NCBI GenBank assembly: GCA_028713995.1
Contig: JAQTNF010000016.1
Span: 1-49,939, forward strand
Direction: 5' to 3'
DNA length: 49,939 bases
Source: Deltaproteobacteria bacterium
GTDB lineage: Bacteria > Myxococcota_A > Polyangia > JAAYKL01
Every line of letters starts with the position of its first letter. The stretch's first letter is position 1. Position numbers and translations under genes: made by a program. The notes under the pieces are model-generated. The model was given only the letters and a program-made list of their open reading frames with translations, searched no databases and was not told the DNA's origin. Below, piece after piece: positions 1 to 7,020 of this stretch.

Positions 1-1
1 G

Positions 2-1801
2 GACACGGACACGGACACGGACGCGGACGGGGACACGGACACGGACTCCGACACGGACACGGACGCGGATACGGATACGGATGCCGACACGGACACCGAT
101 ACGGACACCGATGGCGACACGGACACGGAGTGTCTGGAGGACTGCACGGCGCTCGACTGTACGGGGTCGTGCATCGGCGGGAAGAAGCAGTGCCAGGTGG
201 TGGGGGTGGACGAATCCGCGTGCGTGGACTGCGCGCAGGACACGGACTGCGGGGACGCCGGGGTGTGGTGCGACGATGATGGGACCGACTGGACGTGCAA
301 GGCATGCGACTCTCTGGCTCGCTGTGGGCCGGCCTGCGAGGCGTGCGCGGCGGGAGGGGGAAACGAGTGCTGTGTGGCATCGTGCGAAGGCGACGACGCG
401 GGCCTCGGCTGTGTGACCACGGCCGGCGCGTGCTCGGACGCATGCGGGGCGACGACGCTGGAGTTGGATCGAACGTGCGGCGGTTGCGGGGAGAACGGAG
501 CGAGCGGGACGTGCGCGGGGACGAGCTACCCGTGCGACGCTGATCACGCGTGCGAGTCGCGCTCCTGCGGCGAGACGACGTACCATTGCACGAACGTCGA
601 CAGCATTTGGCGATGGCGGACCGGGACGGCGTGCAACGACGGGAACGCGTGCACGACCGGCGACGCGTGCGACGGCACCTGCCTTGGTGCATCCGTGGCC
701 GACGGCGTGACGTGCAACGGCACGGACGTCTGCAAGGCCGGGACGTGCAACGGGACGGAGTGCTACATCGATGGCGTGTGGTACGCGAACGGCGCGGCGG
801 TCACGAGCTGCACGTACTGCGACGCGGCGACGAGCCAGACCGCGGCGACGAGCCGGAACGACGGGACGGTGTGCAACGGGACGGACGTGTGCAGGAGCGG
901 CGCGTGCGACAGCACCGAGTGCTACATCGATTCGACCTGGTACGCGAACGCCGTGGCGATCACGGTTTGCACGTACTGCAACGCGGCGACGAGCCAGACC
1001 GCGGCGACGAGCCGGGACGACGGGACGGTGTGCAACGGAACGGACGTGTGCAGGAGCGGCGCGTGCAACAGCGTTGACTGCTGGATCGGCTCGACCTGGT
1101 ACGCGAACGACGCGGCGGTCACGAGCTGCACGTACTGCAACGCGGCAACGAGCCAGATTACGGCGACGAGCCGGGACGACGGGACGGTGTGCAACGTGTC
1201 GGACGTATGCAGGAGCGGCGCGTGCAACAGCATCGACTGCTACATCGGCTCGACCTGGTACGCCGACGGGGAGCCGACGACGGGGTGCCAGTACTGCAAC
1301 GCGGGGAGCACGCAGACTGGTTGGACGAACCGCACCAGCAGCTACCCGGACGGATGCGGGACGAATGCGTGCGATGCGGACTACTGCTCGGTTGGCGGCG
1401 CGACGTTCTACGATTACCCGGCCACGTGCCAGAAGTACTGCAGCGGGACCGGTCCGGGTTGCGGGACGTGCACGTGCACGGCTTCGACGACGAGCTGCAC
1501 GGCCGGGGGGTGCTGCGTGTCACACTGCGACGCCGGATCGGGGTGCTACACCACGGACGGGACGTGCGGCGACATCTGCACCACGAGCTCGGTGACGACG
1601 GGCCGGACGTGTTCCGGGTGCGTCTTGAACGGGGACAACGTCGCATGCAGCGCGGGGACGAGCACGCCGTGCGACGGGGAGCACGTCAACTGGGTGCTGT
1701 TCTGCGGAACGCGCAACTACACGTGCACGGACCATTCGTATTGGGTCTGGGACTGGTGGCCCTACACCGGGCATACCGTATACGTTTATACCTGGGATTA
1801 G
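2..1801 (+). CDS. Cys-rich tandem-repeat surface protein, 5'-truncated by the window edge
   Basis: The frame is open to the left edge, so the start and any signal peptide lie outside; 599 residues are visible. The first ~45 residues are an Asp/Thr linker, as in other surface proteins of this window. A Cys-rich region follows, with segments like the Myxococcus Cys-rich repeats (CNDGNACTTGDACDG). From residue 254 there are four copies of a 53-residue unit, exactly 159 bp each, beginning at bases 761, 920, 1079 and 1238. Each has a C-[YW]-I-[DG] start, a WYA-[ND] motif, a C-x-Y-C pair and a DGTVCN segment. The last ~20 residues are rich in Trp and Tyr. The even, high Cys content suggests a disulphide-stabilised exported or outer-surface protein. 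The function is unknown; binding or adhesion is a guess. Confidence 0.85.
   Translation, partial: DTDTDTDADGDTDTDSDTDTDADTDTDADTDTDTDTDGDTDTECLEDCTALDCTGSCIGGKKQCQVVGVDESACVDCAQDTDCGDAGVWCDDDGTDWTCKACDSLARCGPACEACAAGGGNECCVASCEGDDAGLGCVTTAGACSDACGATTLELDRTCGGCGENGASGTCAGTSYPCDADHACESRSCGETTYHCTNVDSIWRWRTGTACNDGNACTTGDACDGTCLGASVADGVTCNGTDVCKAGTCNGTECYIDGVWYANGAAVTSCTYCDAATSQTAATSRNDGTVCNGTDVCRSGACDSTECYIDSTWYANAVAITVCTYCNAATSQTAATSRDDGTVCNGTDVCRSGACNSVDCWIGSTWYANDAAVTSCTYCNAATSQITATSRDDGTVCNVSDVCRSGACNSIDCYIGSTWYADGEPTTGCQYCNAGSTQTGWTNRTSSYPDGCGTNACDADYCSVGGATFYDYPATCQKYCSGTGPGCGTCTCTASTTSCTAGGCCVSHCDAGSGCYTTDGTCGDICTTSSVTTGRTCSGCVLNGDNVACSAGTSTPCDGEHVNWVLFCGTRNYTCTDHSYWVWDWWPYTGHTVYVYTWD
761..1396 (+). 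repeat. Four tandem 159-bp coding repeats
   Basis: Cys codons opening the units lie at 761, 920, 1079 and 1238, a constant period of 159 bp (53 codons). The first three units are nearly identical at DNA level, and the fourth diverges in its second half. This fits recent in-frame duplication inside a surface-protein gene. Confidence 0.9.
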
Positions 1802-1809
1802 ACAGGACC

Positions 1810-1965
1810 ATGGGCCAGAAGGACAGCGACGAGGACGAGGACGCCACGGTGCCGTTTGAAATCGGCGAGCCCGAGCCGATCCTCTGTCCCACCTGCGAGT
1901 GCCCGCTTGAAGATCCGTACGGGACCGGGATCCTGCTGTGCCCGAAATGCGGCTTGAAACCTTGA
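1810..1965 (+). CDS. Small zinc-ribbon protein (51 aa)
   Basis: A short acidic N-terminus (DSDEDED) is followed by two CxxC knuckles, CPTC and CPKC, 18 residues apart. This is the classic layout of a single zinc ribbon. It begins 8 bases after the preceding stop and is read in the same direction, so it is probably co-transcribed with the Cys-rich protein. A hairpin terminator follows about 55 bases after the stop. Such mini-ribbons are usually protein- or nucleic-acid-binding adaptors; no partner can be named here. The start is the first ATG after the upstream stop. Confidence 0.6.
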   Translation: MGQKDSDEDEDATVPFEIGEPEPILCPTCECPLEDPYGTGILLCPKCGLKP

Positions 1966-2020
1966 TGACCGATCAGGACGATTCTACGCAGGCGAAGGAG
2001 CGATGAAGTGTCCAAGACGA

Positions 2021-2041
2021 GGGGCACGTGGCCCCTTTTTT
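2021..2041 (+). terminator. Rho-independent terminator
   Basis: The stem GGGGC/GCCCC has a 5-base loop (ACGTG) and is followed at once by six T residues. It ends the transcript carrying the Cys-rich protein and zinc ribbon, just ahead of the lipoprotein gene at 2068. Confidence 0.75.
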
Positions 2042-2067
2042 ACGTTTCCAAGAAGGAGGGAACAACG

Positions 2068-2835
2068 ATGACGAACAAAATGTGGCTTTTCGTTTTTGTC
2101 ATGGCAGCGGCCCTGATCGCGGCCGGATGCGGGGACGACGGCACGGTCACGGTCACCGACTCGGGCCTTGACGCCGGCGGCGACACGGACGGGGATGCGG
2201 ACACCGATGGCGATGCGGGCGACGACGGAGGCGCGGATACCGACACGGACACGGACTCCGACACGGACTCCGACACGGACTCCGACACGGACTCCGACAC
2301 GGACACCGACACGGGCTCCGACACGGGGAACGGTGCGTGCCAGGCCATCCTCGGATATTTCGAAAGCGCGTGCGGCGTTCCCGCCGACGGGCTCACCAAG
2401 GTCTCGGAGTTCTGCACCGCGCTTGACGATGTGTTCATCGACGGGTTCATGACCGAGTTCGCGCAGTGCGTGGTCGCCATGGACTGCGACGCGTTCAAGC
2501 CCCCGGATGGCGGTTCCCCGGACGCGGGGGCCGACGCCGGGCAGCCGCCGAGCCCGTTCGATCAGTGCATGCAGACCGCCATGGCGGCCGCATCCCCCGA
2601 GCAGCCGAACATCGACTTCAGGACGCACATGTGCGCCTTGCAGGTCCAATGCCAGGGAGGGACCCAGGCCGGCTGCGAGGCCTCGTTCTGGCAGGGAGAT
2701 CAGTCGATATGGAAGGTCCTCGGACAGCCTTGGATTGGCGACGCCGACGCTTGTGTGAATCCCATGCCGACCTGCGGCTCGGGCGTTCAAACGTGCCTGG
2801 AAGCCGTGATCAACGACATCCCGCTGTTCCAGTAG
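2068..2835 (+). CDS. Asp-rich-linker lipoprotein of unknown function
   Basis: 255 residues. The ATG follows an AAGGAGG ribosome site 8 bases upstream; upstream in-frame codons cross the terminator hairpin, which favours this start. A hydrophobic leader ends in a lipobox (LIAAGC), so the mature protein should be lipid-anchored. Residues ~30-85 are a low-complexity linker of Asp with Thr, Ser, Gly and Ala, built from repeats of a 12-base unit. The C-terminal ~165 residues have regularly spaced Cys (CQAIL, ESACGV, EFCTAL, QCVVAM, MCALQVQC, CVNPM, CLEAV), suggesting a helical disulphide-bonded domain. I recognise no enzyme motif. Confidence 0.85.
   Translation: MTNKMWLFVFVMAAALIAAGCGDDGTVTVTDSGLDAGGDTDGDADTDGDAGDDGGADTDTDTDSDTDSDTDSDTDSDTDTDTGSDTGNGACQAILGYFESACGVPADGLTKVSEFCTALDDVFIDGFMTEFAQCVVAMDCDAFKPPDGGSPDAGADAGQPPSPFDQCMQTAMAAASPEQPNIDFRTHMCALQVQCQGGTQAGCEASFWQGDQSIWKVLGQPWIGDADACVNPMPTCGSGVQTCLEAVINDIPLFQ
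2236..2325 (+). repeat. Short-period Asp-Thr/Asp-Ser coding repeat
   Basis: Near-perfect repeats of a 12-base unit (gacacggactcc) encode an Asp-Thr-Asp-Ser linker in the lipoprotein. Similar tracts occur at 2-135 and, on the minus strand, near 33180-33300. They are coding, and slippage could change linker length. Confidence 0.85.
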
Positions 2836-2854
2836 CGCCGCGCCGCGCTTGGGC

Positions 2855-3697
2855 TCAGGCCGGCTTTCGGGCGAACACCTTGGCCGACCAGATCTTGCCC
2901 TCGAGCCGCGGCGCCCACGTCTTGGCCAGGCCGCCGAGGCTCGAGCCGCAGCAGCAGGATGAGCTGTCCTTCAACTCCGATCCGATGAACGCCTCGAGCT
3001 GCACGGCCTCATAGACGAGCCGTTCGCGGATCTCGACGTCGACAAGCCCCGCCTTTCTCAGCCCCTCGACGTAGGCCTCCTCGCCGATGGCTCCGGCCAC
3101 GCACGAAGAGTACAGGTGGCGAACCTCCTGGAGCTCTGGCGGCAGCTCCTTGACCACGATATCCGAAACCAGCATGGCCCCACCGGGACGAAGCACCCGC
3201 GCGATCTCGGCGAACACCCGGTGTTTTTCAGGCGAAAGATTGATCACGCAGTTCGAGATGACCCAGTCCACGGAGCCGGTCTCGACCGGGAGCTCCTCGA
3301 TGATCCCCTTGCGGACCTCGACGTTGGAAAGACCCGAAGCCGCGATGTTCTCGCGAGCCTTGGCGATCATTTCGTCGGTCATGTCGATGCCGATGACGCG
3401 ACCCGCCCGCCCGACCTTGCGCGCGGCGAGGAGCAGATCGATACCCGCGCCCGAGCCGAGGTCGAGGACCACCTGCCCTGCCCTCACCTCGGAGAAGGCC
3501 AGCGGGTTGCCGCAACCGAAGGAGTTGACCACCGCCTCCGGCGGCAGCGCGGCGAGCTCCTCGTCGGTGTAGCCGGCGAGCTTCGCCACCACGCCCTTCT
3601 GGACCGGGGCGCCGCAGCAGCCCCCGTTGGGCCGGCTCACCGCACGGGCGTAGTCCTCGGACACGTTCTTGCGAATCTTTTCGTTATTGGTGCTCAT
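2855..3697 (-). CDS. arsM: Arsenite S-adenosylmethionine methyltransferase ArsM
   Basis: 280 residues. It converts trivalent arsenic to methylated species using SAM, in the cytoplasm. The Rossmann SAM motif (VLDLGSGAGID) lies at residues 78-87. The three Cys of the ArsM family are visible as C62 (SFGCGNP), C150 (ISNCVIN) and C199 (SSCVAG), plus a CC pair at 27-28 and a CCC at 248-250. I chose the ATG at 3697, 7 bases after AAGGAG. An ATG two codons upstream (3703) overlaps the arsR stop as ATGA and is possible. It is the second gene of an arsR-arsM operon. No arsenite pump or arsenate reductase lies nearby, so methylation seems to be the local detoxification route. Confidence 0.95.
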   Translation of the reverse strand: MSTNNEKIRKNVSEDYARAVSRPNGGCCGAPVQKGVVAKLAGYTDEELAALPPEAVVNSFGCGNPLAFSEVRAGQVVLDLGSGAGIDLLLAARKVGRAGRVIGIDMTDEMIAKARENIAASGLSNVEVRKGIIEELPVETGSVDWVISNCVINLSPEKHRVFAEIARVLRPGGAMLVSDIVVKELPPELQEVRHLYSSCVAGAIGEEAYVEGLRKAGLVDVEIRERLVYEAVQLEAFIGSELKDSSSCCCGSSLGGLAKTWAPRLEGKIWSAKVFARKPA

Positions 3698-3699
3698 CG

Positions 3700-4104
3700 T
3701 CATTCTCCTTGCGAGGCAGGTTCCCTGCCTCTGTTTCGTGTTGATGCCTGAGTGGAACGAACCGGCGCCGGACAGCAATGCTCGAGCGCGTCGGCGATGG
3801 CGCGCAGGGTCTCGGCCAGCTCGCGGGCGCGAACGGCGTAGCGTACCTCCTTGCCCCGCTTCTCGGCGCACAGGACGCCGGCGTCGCGAAGCTGCGCCAA
3901 GTGGCGCGAGACCACCGACAGGTTGATCGGGCAGCACTTTGCGATCTCGCTCACCGTGCACGGGGCGCAGGCCTCGGCGAGACGCGCCAGGATCGCGAGG
4001 CGGCTCGGGTCGCAAAGCGCCTTGAACAGCCTCGGGGTGAGCATACTGCCGAGGCTCGCGCAGCAGGTTTTCGGGGCCGTCCTTTTGTTGCTCGTTTGCG
4101 TCAT
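3700..4104 (-). CDS. arsR: ArsR/SmtB-family metalloregulator
   Basis: 134 residues, a winged-helix repressor expected to leave its operator when it binds As(III). The HTH core is TVSEIAKCCPINLSVVSRHL at ~50-69, and the wing is EKRGKEVRYAV. Candidate ligands are unusually many: C14-C15, C31, C46, C49, C57-C58, C79 and C110-C111. This is not the plain ELCVC motif of the plasmid R773 repressor; it resembles chromosomal ArsR with CxxC/CC sites. I start at the ATG 7 bases from a strong -10 box, since upstream codons overlap the promoter. Its stop overlaps the possible upstream arsM start, so the two are translationally linked. Confidence 0.9.
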   Translation of the reverse strand: MTQTSNKRTAPKTCCASLGSMLTPRLFKALCDPSRLAILARLAEACAPCTVSEIAKCCPINLSVVSRHLAQLRDAGVLCAEKRGKEVRYAVRARELAETLRAIADALEHCCPAPVRSTQASTRNRGREPASQGE

Positions 4105-4111
4105 TGTGCAA

Positions 4112-4139
4112 ATAATAGTCACGCCGCCAAGCGTGTCAA
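4112..4139 (-). promoter_or_regulatory. Strong sigma-70-type promoter for arsRM, leaderless geometry
   Basis: On the minus strand, TTGACA (4139-4134) is a perfect -35 box, followed by 16 bases and TATTAT (4117-4112). Only 7 bases separate the -10 box from the arsR ATG, so transcription should begin at or beside the A of the start codon. Any ArsR operator must overlap this element. Confidence 0.75.
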
Positions 4140-4161
4140 GCCCCCACCCTTCGTTCCTCAA

Positions 4162-5316
4162 TCAATCAGGAAGGGTCTCAACCGACAGGGCGTCCGGTTC
4201 GCCGGCGAACGTGCGCATCACCTTGAAGTGCTCCTTGGGGATGCACATCCACGCCGAGACCATTTCCGGATCGAACTGCGCCCCGGACATGCGCGCGATC
4301 TCCTCGATCGCCTTCTCGTGGGGCTCGGCCTTGCGGTAGGGTCGGTCCGAGGTCATGGCGTCGTAGGTGTCGATGATGGCGAAGACCCGCGCACCGGCGC
4401 AGATCTTGCGCCCCGCCGTGCCCTGCGGATAGCCCGTTCCGTCCCACCGCTCGTGGTGCTCGTGCACCAGGCGGCGCGCGTCGCCGAGGAAGTCGATGTC
4501 CTGGAGGATGCGGAACCCGTGCTCCGAGTGACGCCGCATGATGGTCCACTCGTCTTCCGTCAGCTTGCCCGGCTTGTGCAGGATGGTGTCCGGAACGCCG
4601 ATCTTGCCCACGTCGTGCAGCAACGCGCCGCGCTCCACGGTGAGCAGCGCGTCGCCTTTGAGCCCGAGCTCCTCGGCGAGCCTGTGCGCGTACAGGGCTA
4701 CGCGCCGCGAGTGCCACTGGGTCTCGGTGTCGCGCAGGTCGAGGGCGCCCACGAGGCCGAGCAGCAGGTTGGAGGTGCGGCTCTGCACGTCGCGCTCGAG
4801 GCGCTTCGCGAGGCCCGACAGCTCCGAGCACTTGGCGCCGAGCTGCACCTTGAGCATGCGGTTCTCGTGGGTCGTGCAAAACTGCTGCACCGCGTCCTGC
4901 ACCGCCTCGCGCAGGTCAGAGGAGGTCCACGGCTTGACGAGGAAGCGGAACAGCCCCACCTGGTTCACGGCCATGACGGCCTTGCGCACGTGATCCTCGT
5001 CCGCGATCATGATGCGTACCGCGTCCGGCTGCATGTTGCGGGCCGTGTGCAGGACGTCGACGCCGTTCATCTCGGGCAGGTCGTAGTCCACGACCACCGC
5101 GGCGAAGGGGTGGTGCTTGAGCTCGGCGAGCGCCTCCCCGGCCGTGCGCACCGGGCTCGCGTAAATCTCGCTTTCGCCGAAGGTCCGCACGAAGTCCCGC
5201 CGTGAGCTCTCGTCGCCGCAGACGTAGAGAACCTGGTGCCCATGGGTGGATTCGAGGGACGGGAACACCCGGCCATGAGACGAATCGCCCAAGCCGTGTG
5301 TGTCGCTCTTCGCCAT
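4162..5316 (-). CDS. REC / HD-GYP response regulator (cyclic-di-GMP phosphodiesterase)
   Basis: 384 residues. Residues ~28-145 are a receiver domain with the phospho-acceptor Asp in VVVDYDLP and the Lys in FLVKPW; the usual switch Thr/Ser is Ala (IMIADED). A short helical linker leads to an HD-GYP domain at ~195-370 with HDVGKIGVPD, the HHERWDGTGYP signature and the family's other metal-binding His residues. Such proteins hydrolyse cyclic di-GMP in response to a partner kinase (RpfG family). No cognate kinase is adjacent. It lies upstream of arsR on the same strand, but arsR has its own promoter. The intact catalytic motifs make real phosphodiesterase activity likely. Confidence 0.93.
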   Translation of the reverse strand: MAKSDTHGLGDSSHGRVFPSLESTHGHQVLYVCGDESSRRDFVRTFGESEIYASPVRTAGEALAELKHHPFAAVVVDYDLPEMNGVDVLHTARNMQPDAVRIMIADEDHVRKAVMAVNQVGLFRFLVKPWTSSDLREAVQDAVQQFCTTHENRMLKVQLGAKCSELSGLAKRLERDVQSRTSNLLLGLVGALDLRDTETQWHSRRVALYAHRLAEELGLKGDALLTVERGALLHDVGKIGVPDTILHKPGKLTEDEWTIMRRHSEHGFRILQDIDFLGDARRLVHEHHERWDGTGYPQGTAGRKICAGARVFAIIDTYDAMTSDRPYRKAEPHEKAIEEIARMSGAQFDPEMVSAWMCIPKEHFKVMRTFAGEPDALSVETLPD

Positions 5317-5342
5317 GCGCCCTCACCATACCTGCCCGATTC

Positions 5343-5420
5343 ATCCGGAAACCGGATAAATGCACATACCACATTCCCGACTGCAACGCATACCACATAT
5401 GCACGCCGGGAGATCTCCCG
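5343..5420. promoter_or_regulatory. Cluster of inverted and direct repeats in a divergent intergenic region
   Basis: Between the HD-GYP gene and the lipoprotein at 5486 lie a perfect inverted repeat ATCCGG-AAA-CCGGAT (5343-5357), two copies of CATACCACAT 24 bases apart (5365-5374 and 5389-5398), and a perfect 14-bp palindrome CGGGAGATCTCCCG (5407-5420). I cannot place clear promoter boxes. The density of repeats suggests operator sites controlling one or both genes. Confidence 0.5.
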
Positions 5421-5485
5421 ATGGACCAGGCTCCCTGTTGCCGTGGGCCGTTTCGGGATATGGTCTTGGGAGAAAGGAGCTGTCG

Positions 5486-6040
5486 ATGCACCACCTCGCG
5501 CCCACAAGATCCATTCTCGCAGGAACTCCGCTCGCCCTGCTTCTCATCGCCCTTGCCGCCGCGAATTGCTCGCTCGGGGGCCGCGGCGACGACGACACGG
5601 CGGGGGAGGTGTCGGTGTCCGCCGACCAGGAGGAGCGGATGTGCCCGGCGCTGGGCTCGTCCACGTACAAGCCGAGGAGCGCGGGCCCCTCCAAGGACTC
5701 CTGCGACGCCATCGACGCCCAGGCCGGCTGCAAGCAGATCGCGCTCGCCGACTTTGAAGGGAAAAAGGGCGGCTACCTGGAGTTGGCCATGGAGCCGTCC
5801 GCGGAGACGCCCGTGTTCCTGCTCATCGACGCGCCCGTGCCTTTCCGCGTGGAGCGCGCGGACGGCACGCAAGCTGATTTCCTCGAGAGCGGCAAGAGCT
5901 CCGAGCTCTGCCAGGCCGCGGGCGGCCGGTACCTGTGGATCGTCGATCAGGCGACCAACTACCTCGTCTTCGGACCCACGGACGAGGAGATCGTCAACAT
6001 CACTCTTGAGACCGTCGATGGCGAGGACACCGCTCCCTGA
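5486..6040 (+). CDS. Secreted or lipid-anchored protein of unknown function
   Basis: 184 residues. The ATG follows AAAGGAG at a good distance. A hydrophobic leader (ALLLIALAAANC) ends at a Cys, but Asn at -1 makes it an atypical lipobox, so either lipoprotein or plain secretion is possible. The mature part starts with an acidic stretch, then has four Cys and a beta-rich C-terminal half with alternating hydrophobic residues. No family was recognised. It is followed after 15 bases by the activase-related pair and may be transcribed with it. Confidence 0.75.
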   Translation: MHHLAPTRSILAGTPLALLLIALAAANCSLGGRGDDDTAGEVSVSADQEERMCPALGSSTYKPRSAGPSKDSCDAIDAQAGCKQIALADFEGKKGGYLELAMEPSAETPVFLLIDAPVPFRVERADGTQADFLESGKSSELCQAAGGRYLWIVDQATNYLVFGPTDEEIVNITLETVDGEDTAP

Positions 6041-6055
6041 CAGGGACGGCTCCGC

Positions 6056-7018
6056 ATGCGCTACAAGGCCGATCCCCCGAGGCGCAAGGTCCTGCCGGCG
6101 ACAGGGAAGGTGGGCGTGCCGCGCTCGCTCGCCTACGACGAGCTGCGCGCGTTCTTTGACCGCGTGCTTTTTCTCCACGGCATCGGAACCGTGGTCTCGC
6201 CGCCCACCTCGACGCGCACGCTCGAAGCCGGGCTCAAGACCTGCATCGACGAGGTGTGCCTGCCGCTCAAGGTGTTCTTCGGGCACGTGGCGGCGCTCGT
6301 CGACGCGGGGCTCGAAACAATCCTGGTGCCCCGCATCTGCTCCGTGGCCAAGGGCCGCAACCTGTGCCCGAAGTTCCACGTGCTCCCGGACCTGGCCGAG
6401 CGCGCGTTTCCGGACACGCGCATCGTGGCGCCCTACATCGATCTGCACCACTCGCGGCGCCGCGACCTCGATATGCACCTCGTCGACGCGTGCCGACCCA
6501 TGCTGCAGGAGCTCGGCGTGTGGAACAAGCGGTCGAAAGCCCTCGTCATGGAAGCCTGCGACACGGAACCCGAGGGCGCGGCCGAGGCGCCGGACGGGCC
6601 GGGCGCGCTCGACGTGGCGGTGCTGGGCCACTTCTATGCGGAGAGGGACCCGTTCCTGGGGCTCGGCGTGCGGCGCGTGCTCGAAAAGCTCGGCGCCCGT
6701 GTGGGCGCGACGCCCGAACCGTGGCCGGAGGCGCCTTCGTCGCTCGAGGAGGGCATGTACTACGAGTCCAACGTCCGCACGGCGCGGGCCATCGAGCACC
6801 ACCTCGCGCGCGGCGCGGACGGCATCGTGCTCATCACCTACTTCGCGTGCGGTCCCGACTCCTACGGCGCCGAGACGCTTCTTTACCGGCTCGCCGCACG
6901 CGGCTCGGACGTGCCGGTGCTGCGCCTCATCATCGACGAGCACACCTCCGCCGAGGGGCTCGCCACCCGCCTCGCCACGTTCGTGGAGGTGGCGCGCCAC
7001 CGCAAGGCGTCGAGGTAG
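6056..7018 (+). CDS. Acyl-CoA dehydratase activase-related protein (DUF2229-like)
   Basis: 320 residues. The N-terminal part matches the DUF2229 pattern: VGVPRSL, VVSPPTSTRTLEAGLKTC, then DEVCLPLKVFFGH and VPRICSVAKGRNLCPKF. This family is related to the subunits and activator of 2-hydroxyacyl-CoA dehydratases, which carry Fe-S clusters. Conserved Cys sit in the CIDEVC, RICSV, NLCPKF and YFACGPD segments. The C-terminal half repeats a dehydratase-like fold (GADGIVLITYFACGPDS, IIDEHTSAEG). The ATPase activase half found in longer homologues is absent. It is followed after 2 bases by a related gene. The substrate is unknown. Confidence 0.8.
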   Translation: MRYKADPPRRKVLPATGKVGVPRSLAYDELRAFFDRVLFLHGIGTVVSPPTSTRTLEAGLKTCIDEVCLPLKVFFGHVAALVDAGLETILVPRICSVAKGRNLCPKFHVLPDLAERAFPDTRIVAPYIDLHHSRRRDLDMHLVDACRPMLQELGVWNKRSKALVMEACDTEPEGAAEAPDGPGALDVAVLGHFYAERDPFLGLGVRRVLEKLGARVGATPEPWPEAPSSLEEGMYYESNVRTARAIEHHLARGADGIVLITYFACGPDSYGAETLLYRLAARGSDVPVLRLIIDEHTSAEGLATRLATFVEVARHRKASR

Positions 7019-7020
7019 GC

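Noticed and set aside
2-135. Short gacacg-type repeats at the window start as a satellite or CRISPR-like element
   Set aside because: They encode an Asp/Thr linker continuous with the Cys-rich protein.
2003-2071. A 22-codon frame with an AAGGAG site just before the lipoprotein
   Set aside because: It lies across the terminator hairpin, and its residues are those expected from that DNA.
5365-5400. Possible sigma-54 element upstream of the HD-GYP gene (TGG...TTGC)
   Set aside because: The spacing between the two elements is two bases too short for sigma-54.
5360-5485. An upstream extension of the lipoprotein reading frame at 5486
   Set aside because: The extension crosses the palindrome and direct repeats, and the ATG at 5486 has a good ribosome site and begins the signal sequence.
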